A stretch of DNA of 35,278 nucleotides from Actinomycetota bacterium. GTDB taxonomy: Bacteria; Actinomycetota; Actinomycetes; S36-B12; UBA5976. Numbering within the stretch: the first letter of the stretch is position 1; each line of letters opens with the position of its first letter. The translations under genes and the position numbers were made by a program. This document shows, piece after piece, positions 1 to 7,332 of this stretch. The notes under the pieces were generated by a model. That model ran no database searches, was not told the DNA's origin, and worked only from the letters and a program-made list of their open reading frames with translations. Where the stretch lies: positions 1 through 35,278 of the forward strand of contig CANGDT010000018.1 in the NCBI GenBank assembly GCA_947452755.1, written 5' to 3'.

Positions 1-1
1 C

Positions 2-256
2 ATCGTCGTTAACGGCCACAAGGTTGACATTCCGTCATTCCGCGTAAGCCCTAACGATGTCATCGAAGTTCGTAAGTCCTCACTTGAAATGACACCATTC
101 CAAGTTGCTTACGCAGAAATCGGTGAGCGTACGGTTCCAGGTTGGCTAGAAGTCATTCCTGCAGGCATGCGCATCCTTGTTCACTCACTTCCTGCTCGTG
201 AAGCAATTGACACGCAGATCCAGGAACAGTTGATCGTCGAACTTTACTCGAAGTAA
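2..256 (+). CDS. rpsD: 30S ribosomal protein S4, C-terminal part (partial at left edge)
   Basis: The window opens inside this gene, so only the last 84 residues and the TAA stop are visible. They read through the S4 RNA-binding fold (a VNGHKVDIPSFRV stretch near the start, typical of S4-domain proteins) and end in QEQLIVELYSK, the conserved S4 C-terminus. S4 binds 16S rRNA early in small-subunit assembly and in many bacteria also represses its own operon. The gene lies 57 bp upstream of rpoA, the usual alpha-operon order. The N-terminal half lies outside the window, so the start and any zinc-binding cysteines cannot be judged. Confidence 0.95.
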   Translation: MVVNGHKVDIPSFRVSPNDVIEVRKSSLEMTPFQVAYAEIGERTVPGWLEVIPAGMRILVHSLPAREAIDTQIQEQLIVELYSK

Positions 257-313
257 CATCCCCACCTACTAACAGCGACTTCATATAGAGGTTGTCGCCG
301 GAAGGAAAATACT

Positions 314-1414
314 GTGCTGATTTCAGTCCGCCCAGAACTAAAAGAAATCCCATCGGATAACCCGAACCGTTCGACTTTTAAGCTCGAGCCACTTGAGCCA
401 GGGTTCGGTTACACGCTGGGTAACTCCATGCGTCGTACCCTGCTTTCGTCAATTCCTGGTGCAGCAATCACAAGCGTCAAGCTTGAAGGTGTTTTGCACG
501 AGTTCACGACGATCGAGGGCATGAAGGAAGATGTCACCGAACTGATCCTGAACATCAAGAACCTGGTTGTGTCGTCACAGTTCGACGAACCAGTAGTGAT
601 GTACCTGCGCAAGCAGGGCCCAGGCCCAGTGACTGCTGCTGACATTCAGCCACCAGCAGGTGTTGAAATCTTCAACCCCGAGCTGCACATCGCAACACTG
701 AATGAGAAGGGCAAGCTCGAAATGGAGCTCGTCATTGAACAGGGTCGCGGTTACATCTCAGCTGCAAACAACAAGGCAAGTGGCGGAGAAATCGGTCGCA
801 TTCCAGTTGACTCAATTTACTCACCAGTTCTCAAGGTGACCTACAAGGTTGAAGCAACACGTGTTGAACAGCGCACTGACTTCGATTCACTAGTCATCGA
901 TGTAGAAACCAAGGGTTCAATCTCACCTCGCGATGCAGTTGCATCAGCAGGTCACACTTTGGTTGAACTGTTCGGTCTTGCTCGTGAACTCAATGTTGAT
1001 GCTGAAGGTATCGAAATTGGTCCATCAGTAACTGATCAGTTCGCTGCTGAACAACTGAGCATGCCAGTTGAAGCACTTGACCTCACAGTTCGTTCATACA
1101 ACTGCTTGAAGCGTGAAGGAATCCACACTGTTGGTGAACTAATCTCACGTAGCGAAGCTGACTTGATGGACATTCGTAACTTCGGTGCGAAGTCAATCGA
1201 CGAAGTGAAGGACAAGTTGGCGTCAATGGGCATTGCGCTCAAGGACAGCCCTCCGGGATTTGACCCATCACAGTACGCCTCTGCTTATGACGATGACTAC
1301 AGTGATGATGATTTCGCCGCTGAAGATTCAATGAACACATTCCAGGCTGCAGGCGAAACTGAAGCTGCCGTATCCGATGACGACCAGAGCTTTGCTGAGG
1401 ACGAGCAGCTCTAG
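314..1414 (+). CDS. rpoA: DNA-directed RNA polymerase subunit alpha
   Basis: Alpha subunit of RNA polymerase, which nucleates core assembly and contacts activators and UP elements. The 366-residue product has the alpha-NTD (for example [22 protein letters not shown] near residue 36 onward) and the helix-hairpin alpha-CTD (around residues 250-315, with [13 protein letters not shown] and [10 protein letters not shown]). The start is GTG; a GGAAGGA Shine-Dalgarno sequence ends about 7 nt upstream, which fixes it. A small inverted repeat, GCGAC (275-279) and GTCGC (294-298), sits just before the ribosome-binding site. The protein is somewhat longer than a typical alpha because of an acidic tail of about 45 residues ([14 protein letters not shown] and similar). 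It is followed by rplQ, as in most bacteria. Confidence 0.98.
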   Translation: MLISVRPELKEIPSDNPNRSTFKLEPLEPGFGYTLGNSMRRTLLSSIPGAAITSVKLEGVLHEFTTIEGMKEDVTELILNIKNLVVSSQFDEPVVMYLRKQGPGPVTAADIQPPAGVEIFNPELHIATLNEKGKLEMELVIEQGRGYISAANNKASGGEIGRIPVDSIYSPVLKVTYKVEATRVEQRTDFDSLVIDVETKGSISPRDAVASAGHTLVELFGLARELNVDAEGIEIGPSVTDQFAAEQLSMPVEALDLTVRSYNCLKREGIHTVGELISRSEADLMDIRNFGAKSIDEVKDKLASMGIALKDSPPGFDPSQYASAYDDDYSDDDFAAEDSMNTFQAAGETEAAVSDDDQSFAEDEQL

Positions 1415-1471
1415 AGCTGGTCACCTTCACAAAACTTGTTCCTCGCAAACTTGAACTGACAGGAGAACATC

Positions 1472-2083
1472 ATGCCAAGGCCATCCAAGGGTGCTCGTAT
1501 GGGCGGAAGCCCAGCTCACGAGCGTCTCATTTTGGCAAACCTGGCCACCGCACTGTTTGAGCATGGTCGCATCAAGACCACTGAAGCTCGTGCACGTCGC
1601 TTGCGTCCAGTTGCTGAAAAGCTCATCTCTACCGCAAAGAAGGGTGACCTTCATGCACGTCGTCGTGTATTGACCGTCATTCGCGATAAGGATGTAGTTC
1701 ACGCACTGATGAGCGACATTGGTCCACGTTTCGCAAACCGCGATGGTGGTTACACCCGAATCACAAAGATCGAACCACGTAAGGGCGACAACGCTCCTAT
1801 GGCGATCATTGAATTGGTTGAACCACTTGAAGCCGCCGCAGCTGCTGAAGCAGTTGCTAAGCGTGCTGCAAAGGAAGCTGCTCGCGCAGAAGCCGCCGCT
1901 CTGGCTGCCGCAACCGTTGCTACACCAGTTGAAGAAATTGAAGAGACTGTTGTAGACGAAGTTGTTGACACACCAGAAGAAGAAGCTGCCGTTGAAGAAG
2001 TAGAAGCTATTGAAGCTGAAGCAACTGATGACGATTCAGCTGAAGCTTCTGCTGACGAAGAAGCAACTGACGCTGACGCGTAA
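1472..2083 (+). CDS. rplQ: 50S ribosomal protein L17 with long acidic/Ala-rich C-terminal extension
   Basis: Large-subunit protein L17, which lines the region around the peptide exit tunnel. Residues 1-118 are the classical L17 domain ([25 protein letters not shown] at the N-terminus, [26 protein letters not shown] at its end). The following 85 residues are a low-complexity tail of Ala, Glu, Val and Asp, so the protein is 203 aa against about 120 for E. coli L17. Acidic or alanine-rich tails on L17 are seen in actinobacteria. AGGAG at 1461-1465 lies 6 nt before ATG. The tail is encoded by the same codon style as the body, so I see no sign of a recent fusion. Confidence 0.97.
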   Translation: MPRPSKGARMGGSPAHERLILANLATALFEHGRIKTTEARARRLRPVAEKLISTAKKGDLHARRRVLTVIRDKDVVHALMSDIGPRFANRDGGYTRITKIEPRKGDNAPMAIIELVEPLEAAAAAEAVAKRAAKEAARAEAAALAAATVATPVEEIEETVVDEVVDTPEEEAAVEEVEAIEAEATDDDSAEASADEEATDADA

Positions 2084-2096
2084 CAATAGTTCCATG
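2082..2096 (+). promoter_or_regulatory. Weak candidate leaderless -10 before truA
   Basis: The hexamer AACAAT (2082-2087) ends 6 nt before the truA ATG at 2094, and there is no Shine-Dalgarno sequence. The spacing matches the leaderless promoters seen at other genes here, but the hexamer only fits nAnnnT and overlaps the rplQ stop codon, so chance is a real possibility. Read-through from rplQ would serve equally well. Confidence 0.25.
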
Positions 2097-2942
2097 AGTG
2101 AGCCCTCCGACGCAGTGATGCCCGGGGGGCTTTCTCGTATTCGCGGGACGGTCGCATACGACGGGAAAAACTTTTCTGGGTGGGGGATGCAACCAGATGC
2201 GCGCACAGTTCAAGGCGTCATGGAAGAAGCAATCTCCACTGTCATGCGCGTTCCCCGGGTTGTCGTTCAATCTGCCGGCCGAACTGATGCAGGTGTACAT
2301 GCCCGCGGTCAAGTAATCCACTTCGACATCCCACATGAGCGCGTCATCAATATGGTCGACATGGCATACAAGATCAATGCCCTTCTTCCGGAAGATGTGT
2401 CGATTCTTGAACTTGAAGAAACGTCCATGGATTTTGACGCACGATTTTCTGCGTTATCCCGCAGCTATGTGTATTTGATTTACCGTGGGGTTCGCAATCC
2501 ACTTCTACGTGATTGGGCACACCGCAGCTGGCTGCCGCTAGACGTCGCTGCGATGCATGAAGCAAGTCAGCAGCTCCTCGGGCTGCATGATTTTGCTGCG
2601 TTCTGTAAGAAGCGCGAAGGTTCCACGACAATTCGAACACTGATGCGATTCGATTGGAACGAGCAACCTGACGGAATGATTCGCGTTGATGTCCAAGCCG
2701 ATGCGTTTTGTTACTCCATGGTGCGCGCACTAGTAGGTGCTGTGCTGTCGATTGGCGAAGGTAAGAATGATGCTGGCTGGCTGGTCAATTACCTCGAAGG
2801 TAAGCAGCGCCGACCCGAGGTATTTGCGGCCCCTGCATGTGGGCTGACCTTTGATTCGGTCGAGTACCCACCTCCCAGTGAGTACGCAGCGCGCATCAAA
2901 GAGACTTTGCGGATGCGAGAAGAAGACGATGGGGCATATTGA
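2094..2942 (+). CDS. truA: tRNA pseudouridine(38-40) synthase
   Basis: Converts U38, U39 and U40 of the tRNA anticodon stem to pseudouridine. The 282-residue product carries the TruA active-site motif AGRTDAGVHA with catalytic Asp at about residue 65, and the C-terminal FCYSMVRALVGAVL segment typical of the family. The open frame extends upstream into rplQ, but that part has no homology character; ATG at 2094 (MSEPSDAVMP), 10 nt after the rplQ stop, gives the normal length. ATG at 2118 is an alternative start closer to the conserved domain. No good Shine-Dalgarno sequence is visible. The gene follows rplQ as in most actinobacteria, and its end overlaps the next gene by 14 bp. Confidence 0.95.
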   Translation: MSEPSDAVMPGGLSRIRGTVAYDGKNFSGWGMQPDARTVQGVMEEAISTVMRVPRVVVQSAGRTDAGVHARGQVIHFDIPHERVINMVDMAYKINALLPEDVSILELEETSMDFDARFSALSRSYVYLIYRGVRNPLLRDWAHRSWLPLDVAAMHEASQQLLGLHDFAAFCKKREGSTTIRTLMRFDWNEQPDGMIRVDVQADAFCYSMVRALVGAVLSIGEGKNDAGWLVNYLEGKQRRPEVFAAPACGLTFDSVEYPPPSEYAARIKETLRMREEDDGAY

Positions 2943-4602
2943 TGTCCAGCACGTGACCCACACTTTGCCAGACGGTCGCGTGCTTCTGCTAGATGTTTCT
3001 TTCCGTGTTGCTGAAGGCACAATCACAGCGCTGATCGGTGCCAATGGTGCGGGTAAGTCAACATTGTTAAGAATGATTTCTGGCGATGCCGATCCCCAAG
3101 AAGGCTCAATAGTTCGAACTGGTGCTCTAGGTGTGATGCGACAATTCGTTGGGCACATGACGGATGGCACGGTCAGAGATTTATTGCTCACGGTTGCGCC
3201 GAAGGCCGTGCAAGATGTCGCTGCTCGCATTGATGCCGCTGAGGTGGCAATGATGAATGATGACAGCGAGCGAAACCAGATGGCTTATGCACAAGCAATT
3301 GCTGACTGGGCAGATGTTGGTGGCTATGACCTTGAAGTGCTGTGGGATGTGTGCACGATGGCGTCGCTGCAGTTGCCTTTTGACCAGGCTCAGCATCGCG
3401 CAGCTGCCAACATGTCTGGTGGTGAGCAGAAGCGCCTCGTCTTAGAAGCATTATTGCGTGGCACGGATGAGGTACTTCTCCTCGACGAACCTGACAACTA
3501 TTTGGATGTGCTGGGCAAGTTGTGGCTTGAGGAGCAACTTCGCGAAACCAAAAAGACTGTGCTCTTAGTTAGCCATGATCGCGAGCTCTTGAGTAACGCA
3601 CCTACGCACATCGTGACCCTTGAACTTGGGATTGCCGGCAACACTGCGTGGATGCATGGTGGCGGGTTTGCCACCTATGTCGATGCGCGCGCAGACCGGT
3701 TTGCCAGATTTGAAGAGTTGAAGCGCCGCTGGGATGAAGAACATCAGAAGATCAAAGACCTTGTCCAGATGTACGCAGTGAAAGCAAAGTTCAATGATGG
3801 ACTCGCCTCACGATTGCAGGCTGCTCGTACCCGCTTGCGAATGTTTGAGGAAGCCGGTCCACCACAGGCTGTTCCCATCGAGCAGAACGTCAAGATGCGA
3901 CTCAAGGGTGGCCGGACAGGTAAACGTGCGGTGGTGTGTGAACAACTTGAACTCACAGGTCTAGTTCAACCTTTTGACCTAGAGGTGTGGTTCGGTGAAC
4001 GCATTGGTGTGTTGGGTGCGAACGGTTCAGGTAAAAGCCATTTTCTGCGGTTGCTGGCTGCGGGCGGAACAAATCCCGAAGTTGAGCACCTGCCCATCAG
4101 CGATGTAACAATCGAACCGGTCAATCATTCCGGTGTGGCCAAACTCGGTGCGCGCATTCGACCTGGCTGGTTTGCCCAGACACACCACCATCCGGAACTG
4201 CTTGGCCGAAAACTTGTTGATGTGTTACATCGCGGCGATGAACATCGAGATGGCATGCAGCGTGAACAGGCGGCACGCGCATTGGATCGATACGGTCTGG
4301 CGCACGCTTCCGATCAGGTTTTTGAATCACTTTCCGGTGGTCAGCAGGCACGTTTCCAGATTTTGTTGCTCGAGCTTTCGGGTGCAACGCTGTTGTTGCT
4401 CGATGAGCCAACCGACAACCTTGATCTGGAATCAGCTGAAGCACTTGAAAAAGCGCTCGAGGCCTTTGAAGGCACAGTTCTAGCGGTAACTCACGACCGT
4501 TGGTTTGCTCGGTCATTTGATCGATTCATTATTTTTGGTTCTGATGCGTCAGTTCGAGAATCGGACGATCCGCTGTGGAATGTGACTCGGGCTGCGCGTT
4601 AA
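2929..4602 (+). CDS. ABC-F family ATPase (ribosome-associated type, no membrane domain)
   Basis: A 557-residue protein with two tandem ABC ATPase domains and no transmembrane segment, the layout of ABC-F proteins, which act on ribosomes (translation factors or antibiotic-protection proteins) rather than in transport. Domain 1: Walker A GANGAGKST at 37-45, signature MSGGEQKRL near 162, Walker B LLLDEPDNYLD with Glu about 187. A charged linker (KRRWDEEHQKIKDLVQMY) follows. Domain 2: Walker A GANGSGKSH at about 363-371, signature LSGGQQARF, Walker B LLLLDEPTDNLD with Glu about 493. Two unusual residues are His in place of Thr ending the second Walker A, and Asp for Thr in DEPDNYLD. The open frame begins further upstream inside truA; ATG 2929, preceded by a purine-rich GAGAAGAAG, is the better start and overlaps the truA end. 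The subfamily and any drug resistance cannot be told from the sequence. Confidence 0.9.
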   Translation: MGHIDVQHVTHTLPDGRVLLLDVSFRVAEGTITALIGANGAGKSTLLRMISGDADPQEGSIVRTGALGVMRQFVGHMTDGTVRDLLLTVAPKAVQDVAARIDAAEVAMMNDDSERNQMAYAQAIADWADVGGYDLEVLWDVCTMASLQLPFDQAQHRAAANMSGGEQKRLVLEALLRGTDEVLLLDEPDNYLDVLGKLWLEEQLRETKKTVLLVSHDRELLSNAPTHIVTLELGIAGNTAWMHGGGFATYVDARADRFARFEELKRRWDEEHQKIKDLVQMYAVKAKFNDGLASRLQAARTRLRMFEEAGPPQAVPIEQNVKMRLKGGRTGKRAVVCEQLELTGLVQPFDLEVWFGERIGVLGANGSGKSHFLRLLAAGGTNPEVEHLPISDVTIEPVNHSGVAKLGARIRPGWFAQTHHHPELLGRKLVDVLHRGDEHRDGMQREQAARALDRYGLAHASDQVFESLSGGQQARFQILLLELSGATLLLLDEPTDNLDLESAEALEKALEAFEGTVLAVTHDRWFARSFDRFIIFGSDASVRESDDPLWNVTRAAR

Positions 4603-4614
4603 AGTCATTCCATG
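4600..4614 (+). promoter_or_regulatory. Candidate leaderless promoter (-10) of the ABM gene
   Basis: TAAAGT (4600-4605) fits the TANNNT form of a -10 hexamer and ends exactly 6 nt before ATG 4612, so transcription would start on the start codon. No Shine-Dalgarno sequence precedes the ATG. The hexamer overlaps the stop codon of the ABC-F gene. No clear -35 is seen. Confidence 0.4.
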
Positions 4615-4902
4615 ATTATGGAAACTGCGTTGATGAGTATTGTTCCTGGCAAGGAACTTGAGTTTGAAGCAGCGCTTGAGCAAGCAAAGAAAGTTATCTC
4701 TCAGGCTGAGGGCATGGTTCATTTCCAGGTAAGCCGGGGGATTGAACGCCCATCGACGTATCAACTCATGATTGGTTGGAAAACGCTTGAAGACCACACG
4801 GTTGGTTTCCGTGAGTCTGAGTTATTTGTCCAATGGCGCGGATTGATTGGCCCGTTTTTCGCGGAAGCCCCAGTTGTTGAGCACTGGCAACTAGATAACT
4901 AG
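4612..4902 (+). CDS. Small ABM-domain (antibiotic biosynthesis monooxygenase-like) protein
   Basis: A 96-residue protein with the ferredoxin-like dimeric alpha+beta barrel pattern of the ABM superfamily: strand METALMSIVPG, helix EFEAALEQAKKVISQ, strand MVHFQVSRGIE, strand YQLMIGWKTLEDH, helix RESELFVQWRGLIGPFF, strand VVEHWQLD. Members include cofactor-free monooxygenases, haem-degrading IsdG-type enzymes and proteins of unknown role. I see no residues that decide the substrate, so only the fold is called. ATG 4618 (third codon) is an alternative start. It lies 9 bp after the ABC-F gene. Its last codons and TAG stop form the left arm, loop and right-arm start of the first hairpin of the tandem array downstream. 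Confidence 0.75.
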   Translation: MIMETALMSIVPGKELEFEAALEQAKKVISQAEGMVHFQVSRGIERPSTYQLMIGWKTLEDHTVGFRESELFVQWRGLIGPFFAEAPVVEHWQLDN

Positions 4903-4979
4903 TTGCCAGCAATAAACATTGGCAACTAGATAACTAGTTGCCAGCAATAAACACTGGGAACTTGATAACTAGTTCAAGC
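4883..4979. repeat. Tandem array of 35-bp hairpin units between convergent genes
   Basis: Three head-to-tail units with a 35-bp period: 4883-4917, 4918-4952 and a degenerate, shorter third unit 4953-4979. Unit 1 contains the perfect inverted repeat CTGGCAACTAG / CTAGTTGCCAG around an ATAA loop (11-bp stem). Unit 2 repeats it with one change at the stem base. Unit 3 (GGGAACTTG-ATAA-CTAGTTCAAG) is diverged and forms a weaker stem. The TAG stop of the ABM gene is inside unit 1 and the stop of the minus-strand hydrolase is inside unit 3. No long T-run follows on the plus strand; TTTATT separates the hairpins on the minus strand. A bidirectional terminator or mRNA 3' stabiliser is the likely role. 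Confidence 0.85.
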
Positions 4980-6093
4980 TTCGCGCAATTGTTTGGCAGA
5001 GTGTGTAGGCATCAAGGTGCCACTCAAGTTCGTCGGGCATTGGCCACGCTGATTGTTTGGCGATGATGATTCCGCGTGGGCGATCGATGTACAACATTTG
5101 GCCGTAGATGCCGATTCCCATGATGACGTCTGGATCTTCACCTGGCCTGTAGCAGCACGAGCGATACACACCATTTTCGAATAGGTCTGCGAAATCTCCG
5201 TTCGCCCATTGTTCGTGACTGCCGCCTTCGAAAATGTCAGTGATGTATTCGGCGGGCACGATTCCTAGCCCGCCGTCACGAATGATCATTCCGACGCGTG
5301 CCATGTCGCGAGGGAGCACGCTGAGTCCGCCGGCTGCGCGCGGCGAACCAGCACGATCCACGGTCATGTGTGCTGGTGCCTGCGCACCGAGCGGTTTCCA
5401 AATGTAATGCGACAGCGCTTCTGCATACGGCAAACCTGATGCTGCTTCGCATACCCAGCCGAGTAGATCCGTTGTGGGGGATTGGTAGCGGAAGTGATCT
5501 CCGTGTGGTCCATCCGGTGTTCGTGAGGCAATAAATTGATGAAGGTTCATGGCATCAAGTGGTGCGGGATACCAGCCAACTGAATATCGGTAAGCCAAAA
5601 TATCTGGACCGGGGGTGTAGTCCTCGACGAACGAATACGACGCTGTCATGTCAAGTAGGTTGCGAATTGTCGCACCGTCGAATCCGCTGCCTGCAATTTC
5701 CGGAATGTAATCAGTCACCAGTGAATCAACGTTGATTTTCCCTGCGCCGACGAGCGCGCCAGTCAGAAGCGACGTGATGGATTTTGTGACACTGAAAATA
5801 AGGTGCTGTTCGTTGTTGGACATTCCGTCAGTGACCCATTCAAAAACAATGTCGTTGCCTTTGAGGACCGTTAATGAATCGGTATGTGAATCTTTGAGGA
5901 ATTCCTCCACGGATGTCGCGCCTGTTGAGGTCTCCACTGGCAGGTTGCCGAGGGATGGATCTAAGGCAACACCGAGGGGCCGCGCTTGGTCGCCAGAATC
6001 CACTTGAGCAGTTGGAATCAGCTCGCGAACGTGGCGAAATGACCAAAAGACGTGCTCAGCGGACAACCAGTTATCGAGTGTGGGGCGTGACAT
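4969..6093 (-). CDS. Serine hydrolase of the class C beta-lactamase fold (NylB/EstB-like)
   Basis: A 374-residue protein with the catalytic pattern of the beta-lactamase-related family (Pfam Beta-lactamase): SVTK as SxxK at residues 101-104, YQS as the YxN/S motif at 203-205, and a Gly-rich C-terminal strand (GIGIYGQMLYID). The FSVTKSITSLLTGALVG helix resembles 6-aminohexanoate-dimer hydrolases and esterases of this fold. No signal peptide is visible, so it is probably cytoplasmic and more likely an esterase or amidase than a true beta-lactamase. The start is ATG at 6093, with a CATACT hexamer 6 nt upstream and no Shine-Dalgarno. It converges on the ABM gene, the hairpin array lying between them. 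The substrate is unknown. Confidence 0.85.
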   Translation of the reverse strand: MSRPTLDNWLSAEHVFWSFRHVRELIPTAQVDSGDQARPLGVALDPSLGNLPVETSTGATSVEEFLKDSHTDSLTVLKGNDIVFEWVTDGMSNNEQHLIFSVTKSITSLLTGALVGAGKINVDSLVTDYIPEIAGSGFDGATIRNLLDMTASYSFVEDYTPGPDILAYRYSVGWYPAPLDAMNLHQFIASRTPDGPHGDHFRYQSPTTDLLGWVCEAASGLPYAEALSHYIWKPLGAQAPAHMTVDRAGSPRAAGGLSVLPRDMARVGMIIRDGGLGIVPAEYITDIFEGGSHEQWANGDFADLFENGVYRSCCYRPGEDPDVIMGIGIYGQMLYIDRPRGIIIAKQSAWPMPDELEWHLDAYTLCQTIARSLN

Positions 6094-6105
6094 GGGTCAA
6101 GTATG
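6091..6105 (-). promoter_or_regulatory. Candidate leaderless promoter (-10) of the serine hydrolase gene
   Basis: Read on the minus strand, CATACT (6105-6100) ends 6 nt before the ATG (6093-6091), with no Shine-Dalgarno sequence. The spacing equals that found before several other genes here. Confidence 0.35.
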
Positions 6106-6220
6106 CCAATTCCTGCTGAAAATAGGGTCGGGACGAGAAAGTAAATAACCCATTGAATAGGGGATTTTTTCGGCAGATTTATGGTGACACACCCGAGTGT
6201 GCAGGTGTCCGGAACTCATT

Positions 6221-6250
6221 TTGACCCGATGCCGATATTGCGGGTAATCT
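6221..6250 (+). promoter_or_regulatory. Sigma-70-type promoter of rplM-rpsI-glmM
   Basis: TTGACC at 6221-6226 and TAATCT at 6245-6250 are separated by 18 bp, a good match to -35/-10 elements of a housekeeping sigma factor. A start near 6257 would give a leader of about 80 nt before the rplM GTG. A short inverted repeat, CACAC-CCGA-GTGTG (6188-6201), lies upstream of the -35. Confidence 0.65.
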
Positions 6251-6259
6251 TTGAGTTCG

Positions 6260-6300
6260 CAAGTCCTTTGAAATAAGCGACTTGTGCCCGATTTCGGGCA
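6260..6300 (+). promoter_or_regulatory. Two adjacent leader hairpins upstream of rplM
   Basis: Within the predicted 5' leader, CAAGTC (6260-6265) pairs with GACTTG (6279-6284). TGCCCG (6285-6290) pairs perfectly with CGGGCA (6295-6300) around a 4-nt loop. The two stems abut, as in autogenously controlled ribosomal protein leaders. L13 autoregulation is known for the E. coli rplM-rpsI operon; whether this leader does the same is inference. No T-run follows, so this is not a terminator. Confidence 0.45.
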
Positions 6301-6337
6301 ACCAACACACGTGAAATACGAAAAAGAAGGCTTAACT

Positions 6338-6781
6338 GTGCGCACGTACTCACCAAAGCCCGGCGATGCTGATCGTCAGTGGTATGTCATCGATGCAACC
6401 GACATCGTCCTAGGTCGTTTGGCCTCACAGGTTGCAAACTTGCTGCGCGGTAAGCACAAGCCAACTTTCGCACCACATGCAGACATGGGTGACTTTGTCA
6501 TCGTCATCAATGCAGAAAAGATTGCCCTCACCGGCCAGAAGCGTGAGCAGAAGATGGATTACCGTCACTCAGGTTTCCCAGGCGGCTTGCGCGCAACGAG
6601 CTACATCGAACTTCTAGAGACCAACCCACGTCGCGCTGTAGAGAAGGCTGTCAAGGGCATGCTTCCTCATAACAAGCTCGCCGCACAACAGATCTCAAAG
6701 CTGAAGGTGTACGCAGGCGATGCACACCCACATGCTGCACAGAACCCAAAGTCTTTCGAAATCACTCAGGTCGCGCAGTAA
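6338..6781 (+). CDS. rplM: 50S ribosomal protein L13
   Basis: Large-subunit assembly protein L13, 147 residues from GTG 6338 ([29 protein letters not shown]). The frame is open further upstream to an ATG at 6284, but that ATG is inside the leader hairpins and would add residues with no L13 character. AAGAAGG at 6324-6330 lies 7 nt before the GTG and decides the start. Family hallmarks include [10 protein letters not shown] and [16 protein letters not shown]. It forms an operon with rpsI (45 bp downstream) and glmM. Confidence 0.97.
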   Translation: MRTYSPKPGDADRQWYVIDATDIVLGRLASQVANLLRGKHKPTFAPHADMGDFVIVINAEKIALTGQKREQKMDYRHSGFPGGLRATSYIELLETNPRRAVEKAVKGMLPHNKLAAQQISKLKVYAGDAHPHAAQNPKSFEITQVAQ

Positions 6782-6826
6782 GCGCCTCGGTACATAGAAA
6801 TTTTTAGAAAAGGAAACTGAAGCGAC

Positions 6827-7327
6827 ATGACGCAAGCAACAGAAGCAGAATTGATCGAAGACAACGAAGCCGTTGAAGAAATCACTGAGTACACCTCAGA
6901 GACACCAGCTGCTCCGCGTGAACCACGCAAGGCTCCAGACAAGCCAGGTGCTGCAACAGGCCGTCGTAAGGAAGCCATTGCTCGCGTTCGTATCGTTCCA
7001 GGTACCGGTCGTTGGGTAGTGAACGGTCGCACACTCGAGGATTATTTCCCGAACGCTGTTCACCGTCAGATGGTTAACGAACCATTCAAGACTCTGAACT
7101 TTGACGGTGCATACGACGTCATCGCACGTATCCACGGTGGTGGCTCTTCAGGTCAGGCTGGCGCATTGCGTCTTGGCGTGGCTCGTTGCTTGAACGAAAT
7201 CGACGTTGAGGGTAACCGTCCAGACCTGAAGAAGGCTGGCTTCCTTACTCGTGACGCACGTATCAAGGAACGTAAGAAGTACGGTCTGAAGAAGGCTCGT
7301 AAGGCTCCTCAATACTCAAAGCGTTAA
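6827..7327 (+). CDS. rpsI: 30S ribosomal protein S9 with acidic N-terminal extension
   Basis: S9 contacts the P-site tRNA through its C-terminal tail, here ending [12 protein letters not shown], the conserved basic terminus. The 166-residue product has [24 protein letters not shown] and [20 protein letters not shown], both S9 hallmarks. The first 45 or so residues are an acidic, proline-bearing extension ([29 protein letters not shown]) longer than in E. coli S9 but usual in actinobacteria. A purine-rich AAAAGGAAA about 11 nt upstream is the likely ribosome-binding site. glmM begins 5 bp after the stop. Confidence 0.97.
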   Translation: MTQATEAELIEDNEAVEEITEYTSETPAAPREPRKAPDKPGAATGRRKEAIARVRIVPGTGRWVVNGRTLEDYFPNAVHRQMVNEPFKTLNFDGAYDVIARIHGGGSSGQAGALRLGVARCLNEIDVEGNRPDLKKAGFLTRDARIKERKKYGLKKARKAPQYSKR

Positions 7328-7332
7328 GTCTC

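Noticed and set aside
2010-2093. An upstream extension of truA into rplQ
   Set aside because: The extra 28 codons are the out-of-frame reading of the L17 tail and show no TruA character.
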